64,000 nucleotides of DNA, taken from contig NZ_CAJYEB010000018.1 in NCBI RefSeq assembly GCF_913773735.1, positions 62,001-126,000 on the forward strand, read 5' to 3'. This document shows positions 28,751-36,769 of this stretch, one piece after another. This DNA is from an uncultured Massilia sp. GTDB taxonomy: Bacteria; Pseudomonadota; Gammaproteobacteria; Burkholderiales; Burkholderiaceae_D. The notes beneath the pieces are model-generated. The model did not search any database and was not told the DNA's origin. It worked only from the letters and a program-made list of their open reading frames with translations. Within the stretch, counting starts at the first letter, position 1. Each line of letters opens with the position of its first letter. Both the position numbers and the translations under genes were made by a program.

Positions 28751-29086
28751 TCATTCTTCTGGTACGAAGATCCACAACAACAGGTAAATCACCAGCCCGA
28801 AGCCGAACGTCAGCGTGAACAGCGTGAACACCAGCCGCCACACCCAGGCATCCACGCCCGACACCGGCGCCAGCCCGCCGCACACGCCGCCAAGCCAGCG
28901 GTCGGTGCGCGAGCGGCGCAGGTTGTTGAGCTCGGACGCGAAGCTGCCGTCGGACGCGGTGGCCTTGTTCAGGTTCACCGCGTTCGCCGACGCCAGGACC
29001 TTCGCCTTGGCCCGTTCGAATTCGGCGTCGCTGAGGGCGCCGGCTTGGTGCAGTTCGTGCAAACGCTTGATTTCATCGGAGATCAT
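28751..29086 (-). CDS. PspC-domain membrane protein with N-terminal SHOCT-like segment
   Basis: 111 aa. Residues 1-35 (IKRLHELHQAGALSDAEFER) look like a SHOCT oligomerisation motif. Residues 55-111 are a PspC domain: RSRTDRWLGGVCGGLA then two hydrophobic stretches (WRLVFTLFTLTFGFGLVIYL). PspC proteins help sense envelope stress. No other psp gene is near; its place inside the 2-oxoglutarate dehydrogenase operon is unusual. The ATG at 29086 has GGAGGAGTACC upstream on the minus strand. Confidence 0.85.
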   Translation of the reverse strand: MISDEIKRLHELHQAGALSDAEFERAKAKVLASANAVNLNKATASDGSFASELNNLRRSRTDRWLGGVCGGLAPVSGVDAWVWRLVFTLFTLTFGFGLVIYLLLWIFVPEE

Positions 29087-29145
29087 GGTACTCCTCCCAT
29101 CAGTCGAACAACAAACGCACCGGCCCGCGCCCCGCGGGCGGTGGA

Positions 29146-30414
29146 TTACAGGTCGAGCAGCAGGCGTGCCGGATCTTCCAGCGCATCCTTCATGGCCACC
29201 AGGCCCAGCACGGCTTCGCGGCCGTCGATGATGCGGTGGTCGTAGGACATCGCCAGGTAGTTCATCGGGCGGATGACGATCTGGCCGTTCTCGACGACGG
29301 CGCGGTCCTTGGTCGCGTGCACGCCCAGGATCGCCGACTGCGGCGGGTTGATGATCGGGGTCGACAGCATCGAGCCGAACACGCCGCCGTTCGAGATCGA
29401 GAAGGTACCGCCGGTCAGGTCTTCCAGCGTCAGCTTGCCGTCCTTGGCTTTCTGGCCGAATTCGCCGATCTTCTTCTCGATCTCGGCGATGGTCATCTGG
29501 TCGGCGTTGCGCAGGATCGGCACGACCAGGCCGCGCGGCGAGCCGACGGCGATGCCGATGTCGAAGTAGCCGTGGTAGATGATGTCGTTGCCGTCGACCG
29601 AGGCGTTCAGGATCGGGTACTTCTTCAGCGCGGCGACGGCGGCCTTGACGAAGAAGGACATGAAGCCCAGCTTGACGCCGTGTTCCTTCTCGAACTTGTC
29701 CTTGTACTTGTTACGCAGTTCCATGACCGGGGCCATGTTGACTTCGTTGAACGTGGTCAGGATCGCGTTGGTCGACTGCGACTGCAGCAGGCGCTCGGCG
29801 ATGCGGGCGCGCAGGCGGCTCATCGGCACGCGCTCTTCCGGACGGTCGCCCAGGTTCGGGGCCGGTGCGGCGACTTGCTGCAGGGCCGGCTTGGCGGCTT
29901 GCGGCGCCAGCGGGGCCGGGGCGGCCGGCGCAGGCGCTGCGCCCCTGCTGGCGACGGCGGCCAGGGCGTCGCCCTTGGTCACGCGGCCGTCGCGGCCGGT
30001 GCCGGTGGCATCCGCGGTGCTCATGTTGTTGTCGGCCAGGATCTTGGCGGCGGCCGGCATGGCGACGTCGGACTTGCTGCCGCCGGTGGCGCCGGCCTGC
30101 GGTGCCGGGGCGGCGGCCGGGGCGTTGTCGACCGGAGCGGCGGTGATGGCGATCGGGCTGGTCTGGGCCGAGGCTTCGGTATCGATGATGGCGATGACTT
30201 CGCCCGACACCACGGTGCCGCCGTCGCCCTTGATGATTTGCACGATCACGCCGGCGCTCGGCGCCGGCAGTTCCAGGACCACCTTGTCGGTCTCGATGTC
30301 GATCAGGTTCTCGTCGCGCGAGACGGACTCGCCGACCTTTTTATGCCACGACAGCAGGGTCGCTTCCGCGACCGATTCCGACAACTGGGGGACCTTGACT
30401 TCGATTTGTGCCAT
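29146..30414 (-). CDS. sucB: Dihydrolipoyllysine-residue succinyltransferase (E2 of 2-oxoglutarate dehydrogenase)
   Basis: 422 aa. One lipoyl domain (residues 2-76; lipoyl-Lys in [13 protein letters not shown]), an Ala/Pro linker, a peripheral-subunit-binding domain (about 110-150, [20 protein letters not shown]) and the catalytic acyltransferase domain with [13 protein letters not shown] (active His and Asp) near the C-terminus. It passes succinyl groups to CoA in the TCA cycle. The gap to sucA is 80 bases with a stable hairpin. Confidence 0.97.
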   Translation of the reverse strand: MAQIEVKVPQLSESVAEATLLSWHKKVGESVSRDENLIDIETDKVVLELPAPSAGVIVQIIKGDGGTVVSGEVIAIIDTEASAQTSPIAITAAPVDNAPAAAPAPQAGATGGSKSDVAMPAAAKILADNNMSTADATGTGRDGRVTKGDALAAVASRGAAPAPAAPAPLAPQAAKPALQQVAAPAPNLGDRPEERVPMSRLRARIAERLLQSQSTNAILTTFNEVNMAPVMELRNKYKDKFEKEHGVKLGFMSFFVKAAVAALKKYPILNASVDGNDIIYHGYFDIGIAVGSPRGLVVPILRNADQMTIAEIEKKIGEFGQKAKDGKLTLEDLTGGTFSISNGGVFGSMLSTPIINPPQSAILGVHATKDRAVVENGQIVIRPMNYLAMSYDHRIIDGREAVLGLVAMKDALEDPARLLLDL

Positions 30415-30456
30415 TTAAAAAACTCCAATATGGTGAACGACTTATTCTGTGCGAAA

Positions 30457-30480
30457 GCCCCGCGCCGGGCGGCGCGGGGC
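30457..30480 (-). other. Intercistronic hairpin between sucA and sucB
   Basis: GCCCCGCGCC and GGCGCGGGGC form a perfect 10-bp stem with a GGGC loop. With no T-run it is likely to adjust mRNA stability or ribosome loading rather than terminate. Confidence 0.6.
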
Positions 30481-30494
30481 GCTTCCAGCGCTGC

Positions 30495-33350
30495 TTACTT
30501 CGTGAGGACGAAACCCTTCAGCTTGGCGAACGCGGTGTCCAGCAGTTCCTTCTGCTGCGCCACGTGCTTGTCGCTGTAGCCGACGGCCGGGGCTGCCGAA
30601 GCCGGACGGCCGGCGTACGCCAGGCGCTGGCCCGCTTCCATGCTTTCGAAGATGTTGTGCTGGATCTGGAACCACGGACCCTGGTTCTGCGGCTCGTCCT
30701 GCGCCCACACGACTTCGGTGGCGTTCGGGAACTTCTTCAGTTCGGCGCCGAAGGCCTTGTGCGGGAACGGATACAGCTGCTCGATGCGGATGATCGCGAC
30801 GTCGCTCACGTTGCGCGTCTTGCGGGTGTTGACCAGGTCGTAGTAGACCTTGCCCGAGCAGACGATCACGCGCTTGACCTTGTTGGCGTCGATCTTGTCG
30901 TCCAGTTCCGGGATCACGGTCTGGAAGCCGCCCGACGCCAGGTCGGTCAGCGGCGAGCCCGCATCCTTGTTGCGCAGCAGCGACTTCGGCGTGAAGATGA
31001 TCAGCGGCTTGCGGAACTGGCGCACCATCTGGCGGCGCAGCAGGTGGAAGATCTGCGCGGCGGTGGTCGGCTGCACGACCTGCATGTTGTGGTCGGCCGA
31101 CAGTTGCAGGAAGCGCTCGATGCGGGCCGACGAGTGTTCCGGACCCTGGCCTTCGTAGCCGTGCGGCAGCATCATGACCAGGCCCGAGGCACGGCCCCAC
31201 TTCACTTCGCCCGAGGCGATGAACTGGTCGATGACGACCTGCGCGCCGTTGGCGAAGTCGCCGAACTGGCCTTCCCAGATAGTCAGCGTGTTCGGTTCGG
31301 CGGTCGAGTAGCCGTATTCGAAGCCCAGCACCGCTTCTTCCGACAGCACGGAGTCGATCACGGTGAACTGCGCCTGGTTGTCCTGGACGTTGGCCAGCGG
31401 CAGGTAGATGCCCTGGTCCCAGCGCTCGCGGTTCTGGTCGTGCAGCACGGCGTGGCGGTGCACGAAGGTGCCGCGGCCGGCATCCTGGCCCGACAGGCGG
31501 ATGGCGTAGCCGGAAGCGACCAGCGAGGCGTAGGCCAGGTGCTCGCCCATGCCCCAGTCGAGGTTCATCTCGCCGCGGCCCATGGTGGCGCGGTCGGCCA
31601 GGACCTTCTCGACCAGCGAGTGCAGCTTGAAGTTTTCCGGCACCGTGGTGATGCGCTGGGCCAGGCGTTTCAGCTCGGTCAGCGGCACGGCGGTATCGGC
31701 GGCGTCGGTCCACTTCTTGTTCAGGAACGGCGCCCAGTCGACGGCGTACTTGTTCTTGAAGTCGGTCAGGACCGGATCGGTGGTGGTCTTGCCTTCGTCC
31801 ATGGCGGCGCGGTAGGCCGCGACCAGCTGGTCGCCGCCGTCGGCGGCGATGGTGCCCTGGGCGGCCAGCTTGTCCGCGTACATCCTGCGGGTGCCCGGGT
31901 GCTTGGCGATCTTCTTGTACATCAGCGGCTGGGTCAGGGCCGGGGTGTCCTGCTCGTTGTGGCCCAGCTTGCGGTAGCAGATGATGTCGACGACGACGTC
32001 CTTGTGGAACTCGGTGCGGTAGTCCATCGCGATCTGCGTGGCCAGCACGACGGCTTCCGGATCGTCCGCGTTCACGTGCAGGACCGGGGCTTCGATCATC
32101 TTGACGACGTCGGTGCAGTACAGCGTGGAACGGGCGTCGCGCGGGTCGGAGGTGGTGAAGCCGATCTGGTTGTTGATGACCAGGTGGACGGTGCCGCCGG
32201 TGCCGTAGCCGCGGGTCTGGGCCAGGTTCAGGGTTTCCATGACCACGCCCTGGCCGGCGAACGCGGCGTCGCCGTGCACCAGGATCGGCAGGACTTCCTT
32301 GCCCTGGCGGTCGCCGCGGCGTTCCATGCGCGCCTTGACCGAACCCTCGACGACCGGGTTGACGATTTCCAGGTGCGACGGGTTGAACGCCAGCGACAGG
32401 TGGACCGGGCCGCCCGGGGTCGAGATGTCGCTCGAGAAGCCCTGGTGGTATTTCACGTCGCCCGACGGCAGGTCGTCGGCGTGCTTGCCTTCGAATTCCT
32501 CGAACAGGTCGGACGGGGCCTTGCCCAGCGTGTTGACCAGGACGTTCAGGCGGCCGCGGTGGGCCATGCCGATGACGATTTCCTGGACGCCCTGCTCGCC
32601 CGCGCGCTGGATGACTTCATCCATCGAGGCGATGAAGGACTCGCCGCCCTCCAGCGAGAAGCGCTTGGCGCCGACGTACTTGGTGTGGAGGTAGCGCTCG
32701 AGGCCTTCGGCCGCGGTCAGGCGCTCCAGGATGTGCTTTTTCTTTTCCGCGGTGAAGGTCGGGGTCGAGCGGATCGACTCCAGCTTCTCCTGCAGCCAGC
32801 GCTTCTCGGCCGGGTCGCCCACGTACATGAACTCGGCGCCGATCGAGCGGCAGTAGGTGTCGCGCAGCATGTTCAGCAGGTCGCGCAGCGATGCGGTCTC
32901 CTGGCCGAAGTAGGTGTTGCTGATGTTGAACTTGGTGTCAAGGTCGGCTTCCGAGAAACCGTAGAAAGACGGGTCCAGCTCCGGGATCGGCGGACGTTCC
33001 TGGCGCTGCAGCGGGTCCAGGTTGGCCCAGCGCGAACCGAGGAAGCGGTAGGCGGCGATCAGCTGGGTGACGGCGACGCGCTTGCGGCCGAGTTCGGCGT
33101 CCGGCGAGGCGATCACGGTGCGCATCGGGCCCTGCTTGGCGCGCTCGGCGAAGGAGGCGATCACGGAGGAGTGGACGACGTCCGGCTTTTCGGTACCGTC
33201 GACGGCCGGCATGTGCTGCATGGCGTCGAAGTAAGCGCGCCAGTTGTCCGGCACGGAGCCCGGATTGTTCAGGTACGCTTCGTACAACTCTTCCACGTAC
33301 GGCGCGTTACCGCCGAACAAGTAGGAGTTGGCGTTATATTGTTGCATCAT
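30495..33350 (-). CDS. sucA: 2-oxoglutarate dehydrogenase E1 component
   Basis: 951 aa, family length. The N-terminus MMQQYNANSYLFGGNAPYVE and motifs GMAHRGRLNVLVN, HGDAAFAGQG (TPP site) and NNQIGFTTSDPRDARST are diagnostic. It decarboxylates 2-oxoglutarate on thiamine diphosphate and hands the acyl group to SucB. ATG at 33350 has GGTGAG upstream. The operon reads sucA-sucB-pspC-lpdA-zapE. The 286 bases upstream (33351-33636) show no convincing gene; a 73-aa minus frame there overlaps the Fur site and lacks family resemblance. Confidence 0.98.
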   Translation of the reverse strand: MMQQYNANSYLFGGNAPYVEELYEAYLNNPGSVPDNWRAYFDAMQHMPAVDGTEKPDVVHSSVIASFAERAKQGPMRTVIASPDAELGRKRVAVTQLIAAYRFLGSRWANLDPLQRQERPPIPELDPSFYGFSEADLDTKFNISNTYFGQETASLRDLLNMLRDTYCRSIGAEFMYVGDPAEKRWLQEKLESIRSTPTFTAEKKKHILERLTAAEGLERYLHTKYVGAKRFSLEGGESFIASMDEVIQRAGEQGVQEIVIGMAHRGRLNVLVNTLGKAPSDLFEEFEGKHADDLPSGDVKYHQGFSSDISTPGGPVHLSLAFNPSHLEIVNPVVEGSVKARMERRGDRQGKEVLPILVHGDAAFAGQGVVMETLNLAQTRGYGTGGTVHLVINNQIGFTTSDPRDARSTLYCTDVVKMIEAPVLHVNADDPEAVVLATQIAMDYRTEFHKDVVVDIICYRKLGHNEQDTPALTQPLMYKKIAKHPGTRRMYADKLAAQGTIAADGGDQLVAAYRAAMDEGKTTTDPVLTDFKNKYAVDWAPFLNKKWTDAADTAVPLTELKRLAQRITTVPENFKLHSLVEKVLADRATMGRGEMNLDWGMGEHLAYASLVASGYAIRLSGQDAGRGTFVHRHAVLHDQNRERWDQGIYLPLANVQDNQAQFTVIDSVLSEEAVLGFEYGYSTAEPNTLTIWEGQFGDFANGAQVVIDQFIASGEVKWGRASGLVMMLPHGYEGQGPEHSSARIERFLQLSADHNMQVVQPTTAAQIFHLLRRQMVRQFRKPLIIFTPKSLLRNKDAGSPLTDLASGGFQTVIPELDDKIDANKVKRVIVCSGKVYYDLVNTRKTRNVSDVAIIRIEQLYPFPHKAFGAELKKFPNATEVVWAQDEPQNQGPWFQIQHNIFESMEAGQRLAYAGRPASAAPAVGYSDKHVAQQKELLDTAFAKLKGFVLTK

Positions 33351-33636
33351 TCTTGCTCACCTTTCTTCGCGTTTCGCGAGGTTGGGGCGGGTTAATCTAA
33401 CCTTCCGCGACACGGCCTGACCGGTTAGCGGATCGCACTTACTTCACATCAAGTTGTGGGGGAAGGACTCTTCGAGACATTCGAGGCACATCAATGCAGC
33501 GGACTGCCAATTTGCGCACGGTATTGTAACGCAAGGATCAAAAACCGGCAGACCCGGCAAGCGATATTTTATTTGGCGTGCATCCCTTTCTTTACATAAA
33601 TTTACACCTTGTAACAGCCACTCGGACAATGTCGAG

Positions 33637-33667
33637 TTGACCCCGTAAATGATAATCGTTATCATTT
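33637..33667 (+). promoter_or_regulatory. Fur box overlapping a sigma70 promoter
   Basis: AAATGATAA and TTATCATTT (33647-33655 and 33659-33667) form a perfect palindrome around TCG, matching the Fur consensus. TTGACC (33637-33642) and TATCAT (33660-33665), 17 bp apart, form the promoter that it covers. The predicted transcript start is at or next to the PepSY ATG (33669), so the first message may be leaderless. Iron-replete repression is expected. Confidence 0.88.
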
Positions 33668-33668
33668 A

Positions 33669-34352
33669 ATGATGCACCCGACCGGATCCTCCCCTTCTGC
33701 CGCGCCGTCCGGCGCCCAGGCCGCGCCCGCCCTGCCCGGCGCGCGCCGCGCCCTGTTCCTGCGCCAGCTGCACCAGTGGCACTGGATCAGTTCGGCCATC
33801 TGCCTGATGGCCATGCTGCTGTTCAGCTTTACCGGATTCACGTTGAACCACGCGTCCCAGATCGAGGCCAGGCCCGAGGTCGTGCGCCTGAAGGCGCAGC
33901 TGCCGGCGGACCTGGCGGCGCAGCTGGCCGGCTATGCCGCCGGCCACGCCGACGCCAGGGTGCCGCTGCCGGCGCCGCTGGCCGACTGGGCGGAGCGCAC
34001 GTTTCCCGTGCAGGTGCGCGGCGTGCGCGCCGAATGGAGCGAGGACGACGCCTACGTGCCCCTGCCGCGCCCGGGCGGCGACGCCTGGCTGCGCATCGGC
34101 GCCGACGGCCAGGCCGAATACGAAAGGACCGACCGCGGCTGGATCTCGTGGCTGAACGACATGCACAAGGGCCGCAACGCCGGGACCGTGTGGAGCTGGT
34201 TCATCGACCTCTTCGCGATCGCCTGCCTGGTCTTTTGCCTCACCGGCTTCCTGATCATGAAATACCACGCCGCCAACCGTCCCTCGACCTGGCCGGTGAT
34301 CGGCCTGGGGATCGTGCTGCCGGCCGTGATCGCCCTGCTATTCGTCCACTGA
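33669..34352 (+). CDS. PepSY-associated transmembrane protein of an iron-regulated operon
   Basis: 227 aa. After a 35-residue Pro/Ala N-terminus a membrane helix (ISSAICLMAMLLFSFTGFTL, about 38-57) leads to a periplasmic PepSY-like region with RGWISWLNDMHKGRNAGTVW, then two more helices (WFIDLFAIACLVFCLTGFLI and VIGLGIVLPAVIALLF). His residues near the helices (LHQWHW, HKG) are like those of PepSY reductases that bind heme. Starts 33669 and 33672 (ATGATG) lie directly at the Fur box with no ribosome site. Likely a transmembrane electron carrier serving siderophore or iron reduction; inferred from family and Fur control. Confidence 0.85.
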   Translation: MMHPTGSSPSAAPSGAQAAPALPGARRALFLRQLHQWHWISSAICLMAMLLFSFTGFTLNHASQIEARPEVVRLKAQLPADLAAQLAGYAAGHADARVPLPAPLADWAERTFPVQVRGVRAEWSEDDAYVPLPRPGGDAWLRIGADGQAEYERTDRGWISWLNDMHKGRNAGTVWSWFIDLFAIACLVFCLTGFLIMKYHAANRPSTWPVIGLGIVLPAVIALLFVH

Positions 34353-34391
34353 ATATCCGTCATTCGCCAACCCATTGTCCCGAAAGGCCTT

Positions 34392-34904
34392 ATGAAACTG
34401 TCCCACTCGCTCGCCCTGACCCTGCCGCTCGCATCCGGCTGGGCGGTCGCCGCCGACCTGTCCGTCAAGTTCGAGCTGCCGCAACTGAACGTGGCCGAGT
34501 ACCACAAGCCCTACGTCGCGATCTGGATCGAGCGTCCGGACCAGACTGTGGCTTCCACCCTTTCCGTGCTGTACGACGTCAAGAAGAACAACCATGCCGG
34601 CGAAAAGTGGGTCAAGGACCTGCGCACCTGGTGGCGCAAGGCCGGCCGCGACGCCAAGCTGCCGATCGACGGCGTCAGCGGCGCCACCCGCGCCGCCGGC
34701 ACCCACACGCTGAACTTCGGGCCGGCCATCACGGGCCTGGACAAGCTGCCGGCCGGCGACTACAAGCTGGTCGTCGAAGCCGCGCGCGAAGGCGGCGGCC
34801 GCGAGCTGGTGCGCGTGCCGTTCGCCTGGAACGGCAAGGGCAAGGCCAGCGGCGAAGCCGCCGGCAAGGAAGAACTGGGCAAGGTCGCGATCGCGATCCA
34901 ATAA
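34392..34904 (+). CDS. DUF2271 periplasmic protein with flavinylation motif
   Basis: 170 aa. A signal peptide (about 1-21, ending AVAA) precedes a beta-rich DUF2271 domain (LSVKFELPQLNVAEYHKPYVA). Residues 93-99 are DGVSGAT, the D-x-x-S/T-G-A-S/T form that ApbE uses to attach FMN to Thr, here Thr99. An apbE gene follows two genes later, which supports covalent flavinylation in the periplasm. DUF2271 proteins with this motif have been noted in surveys of flavinylated systems. The gene follows the PepSY gene by 39 bases. Confidence 0.85.
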   Translation: MKLSHSLALTLPLASGWAVAADLSVKFELPQLNVAEYHKPYVAIWIERPDQTVASTLSVLYDVKKNNHAGEKWVKDLRTWWRKAGRDAKLPIDGVSGATRAAGTHTLNFGPAITGLDKLPAGDYKLVVEAAREGGGRELVRVPFAWNGKGKASGEAAGKEELGKVAIAIQ

Positions 34905-34914
34905 GGAGACAGGC

Positions 34915-35727
34915 ATGCGCAATCACAAGACGATCCAGCGGCTGGCCATCGCCGTGGCCCTGGCAGGCGCCGCCTGCGCCGCCCAGGCCCACCGCCCGTG
35001 GATGATCCCGAACACCAGCATCATCGAGACCGACCGCGAAGCCTGGGTCACGATCGACGGCGCCATCTCGGAAGGCCTGTTCGAGAACGACTTCGTGCCG
35101 CTCAGGATGGACGGCCTGACGGTCACGGGCCCGGACGGCAATACCGCGCCGGCCCCGGCCGCCGTCACCGGCAAGCACCGGGCCTCGGTCGACATCCTGC
35201 TGCCCGTCGACGGCACCTACCGCATCACGCTGGGCGCGACCAACGTCATGGGGTCGTACAAGCTGAACGGCGAAACCAAGCGCTTCCGCGGCGGCGACGG
35301 CCCGCCGGCCGGCGCCACCGACGTCAAGACGACCACGATGGTCCAGCGCCAGGACACGTTCGTCACCCGCAACAAGTCGAGCGACGGCGCCCTCAAGCCG
35401 ACCAATGCCGGCCTGGAGATGGTCGCGCTGACCAACCCGACCGAGCTGCGCGCCGGCGAGCGGGCGACGTTCCGCTTCCAGCTGGACGGCAAGCCGCTGG
35501 CCAACTTCCCGTTCTCGCTCATCCCGGGCGGCGTCAAGTACCGCGGCACGCTGAACGAGGTACGCCTCGCCACCGACGCCAACGGCGAAGCCAGCTTCAC
35601 GCTGCCGGCGCCGAACATGTACTGGCTCAGCGCCGCCTACCCGGCCAATGCCCCGCGCGGCCCGGGCGTGGAACAGCCGGCCAGGCGCTACAGCTATTCG
35701 GCGACCTTCGAGATCCTGCCGGAGTAA
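34915..35727 (+). CDS. DUF4198 periplasmic protein
   Basis: 270 aa. A signal peptide (about 1-22, AACAAQAHRPWM) puts the His of the mature N-terminus HRPWMIPNTS first, as is common in DUF4198 proteins. The rest is predicted beta-sandwich (Ig-like), ending YSYSATFEILPE. DUF4198 proteins occur in nickel, cobalt and iron uptake loci. Ten bases separate it from the DUF2271 gene, with AAGGAG as ribosome site. Binding of a metal through the N-terminal His is inference. Confidence 0.85.
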   Translation: MRNHKTIQRLAIAVALAGAACAAQAHRPWMIPNTSIIETDREAWVTIDGAISEGLFENDFVPLRMDGLTVTGPDGNTAPAPAAVTGKHRASVDILLPVDGTYRITLGATNVMGSYKLNGETKRFRGGDGPPAGATDVKTTTMVQRQDTFVTRNKSSDGALKPTNAGLEMVALTNPTELRAGERATFRFQLDGKPLANFPFSLIPGGVKYRGTLNEVRLATDANGEASFTLPAPNMYWLSAAYPANAPRGPGVEQPARRYSYSATFEILPE

Positions 35728-35730
35728 GCG

Positions 35731-36762
35731 TTGGCAGAGCGCGCCGTCCTGGTCCCCCTCGACATCGACCCCGCCCTGCCCGGCCCGGGCAGCCGCGCGT
35801 GCGCGCTCGCCGGCACGGCGATGGGCACCGCCTGGTCGGCCCGCTTCCTGGTCCCCCCGCACGCCCCGGCGGGACTGGAGGGCGGCCTGCGCGCGCTGCT
35901 GCAGGCCGAACTCGACCTGGTCGTGGCCCAGATGAGCCACTGGAAGCCGGATTCGCTGCTGGCGCGCTTCAACGCGGCGCCGGCCGGCAGCTGGCACGAT
36001 CTGCCGCCCGAATTCTTCGCCGTGATCGACTACGCGCTGCAGGTGCGCGATGCCAGCGGCGGCGCCTACGATCCGGCCGCTGGCGCCCTGGTCAACCTGT
36101 GGGGCTTCGGTCCCGTCCGGCGCTACGACGCGGCGGGCTTCTACGCGCCCGCGGCCGACGCGGTCGCCGCCATCGTGGCGCGCCGCGGCGCCGCCAGCGT
36201 CGAACTGGACCGCGCGGGGCGCCGCCTGTTCCAGCCCGGCGGCGCGCTGCTCGACCTGTCGTCGGTGGCCAAGGGCTTTGCCGTCGACCGCCTCGCCCTG
36301 TGCCTGGAACGGCACGGCCTGCGCCACTACCTGGTGGAGGCCGGCGGCGAACTGCGCGGCGCGGGCGCCCGCAACGACGGCCAGCCCTGGTGGGTCGAGG
36401 TCGAGGGCGTGCCCGATGCCGACGGCAGCACGGTGGCGCAGGCGGTGGTCGCGCTGCATGGCCTGGCGATCGCCACCTCGGGCGACTACCGCCAGTACTT
36501 TCACCAGCCCCAGGGCCGGCGCGTCGCGCACACGCTCGATCCGCGCAGCGGCTGGCCGGTCGACAACGGCGTCGCCTCGGTGACGGTGCTGGCGCCCACC
36601 TGCATGGCCGCCGACGCGCTGTCCACCACCCTCGCCGTGCTGGGGCCGCAGGCCGGCATCGCCTTCGCCGACGCGCGCGGCCTGGCCGCGCGCTACCTGG
36701 TGCGCGAGGCCGGCGGCCTGCGCGAGACCGTGTCCGGCGCCTGGACGGCATTACTGGAATGA
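35731..36762 (+). CDS. apbE: FAD:protein FMN transferase (ApbE family)
   Basis: 343 aa from TTG 35731, with GGAG just upstream; no ATG lies before the conserved GTAMGTAWSARF (about 28-39). Motifs: VAQMSHWKPDSLLARFN, GAYDPAAGALVNLWGFGP, LSSVAKGFAVDRLA, EAGGELRGAG and ATSGDYRQYF. The enzyme cuts FAD and attaches FMN to Thr of S/T-G-A-S/T motifs, most likely in the DUF2271 protein two genes upstream. No signal peptide or lipobox is visible, whereas most ApbE proteins are periplasmic; either the start is misread or flavin is added before export. Confidence 0.92.
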   Translation: MAERAVLVPLDIDPALPGPGSRACALAGTAMGTAWSARFLVPPHAPAGLEGGLRALLQAELDLVVAQMSHWKPDSLLARFNAAPAGSWHDLPPEFFAVIDYALQVRDASGGAYDPAAGALVNLWGFGPVRRYDAAGFYAPAADAVAAIVARRGAASVELDRAGRRLFQPGGALLDLSSVAKGFAVDRLALCLERHGLRHYLVEAGGELRGAGARNDGQPWWVEVEGVPDADGSTVAQAVVALHGLAIATSGDYRQYFHQPQGRRVAHTLDPRSGWPVDNGVASVTVLAPTCMAADALSTTLAVLGPQAGIAFADARGLAARYLVREAGGLRETVSGAWTALLE

Positions 36763-36769
36763 TAGCGGC

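Noticed and set aside
30408-33395. 995-aa plus-strand frame opposite sucA
   Set aside because: Antisense shadow of a strongly conserved gene. No recognisable domain.
33444-33665. 73-aa minus-strand frame upstream of sucA
   Set aside because: It begins inside the Fur palindrome, has no ribosome site and no family resemblance.
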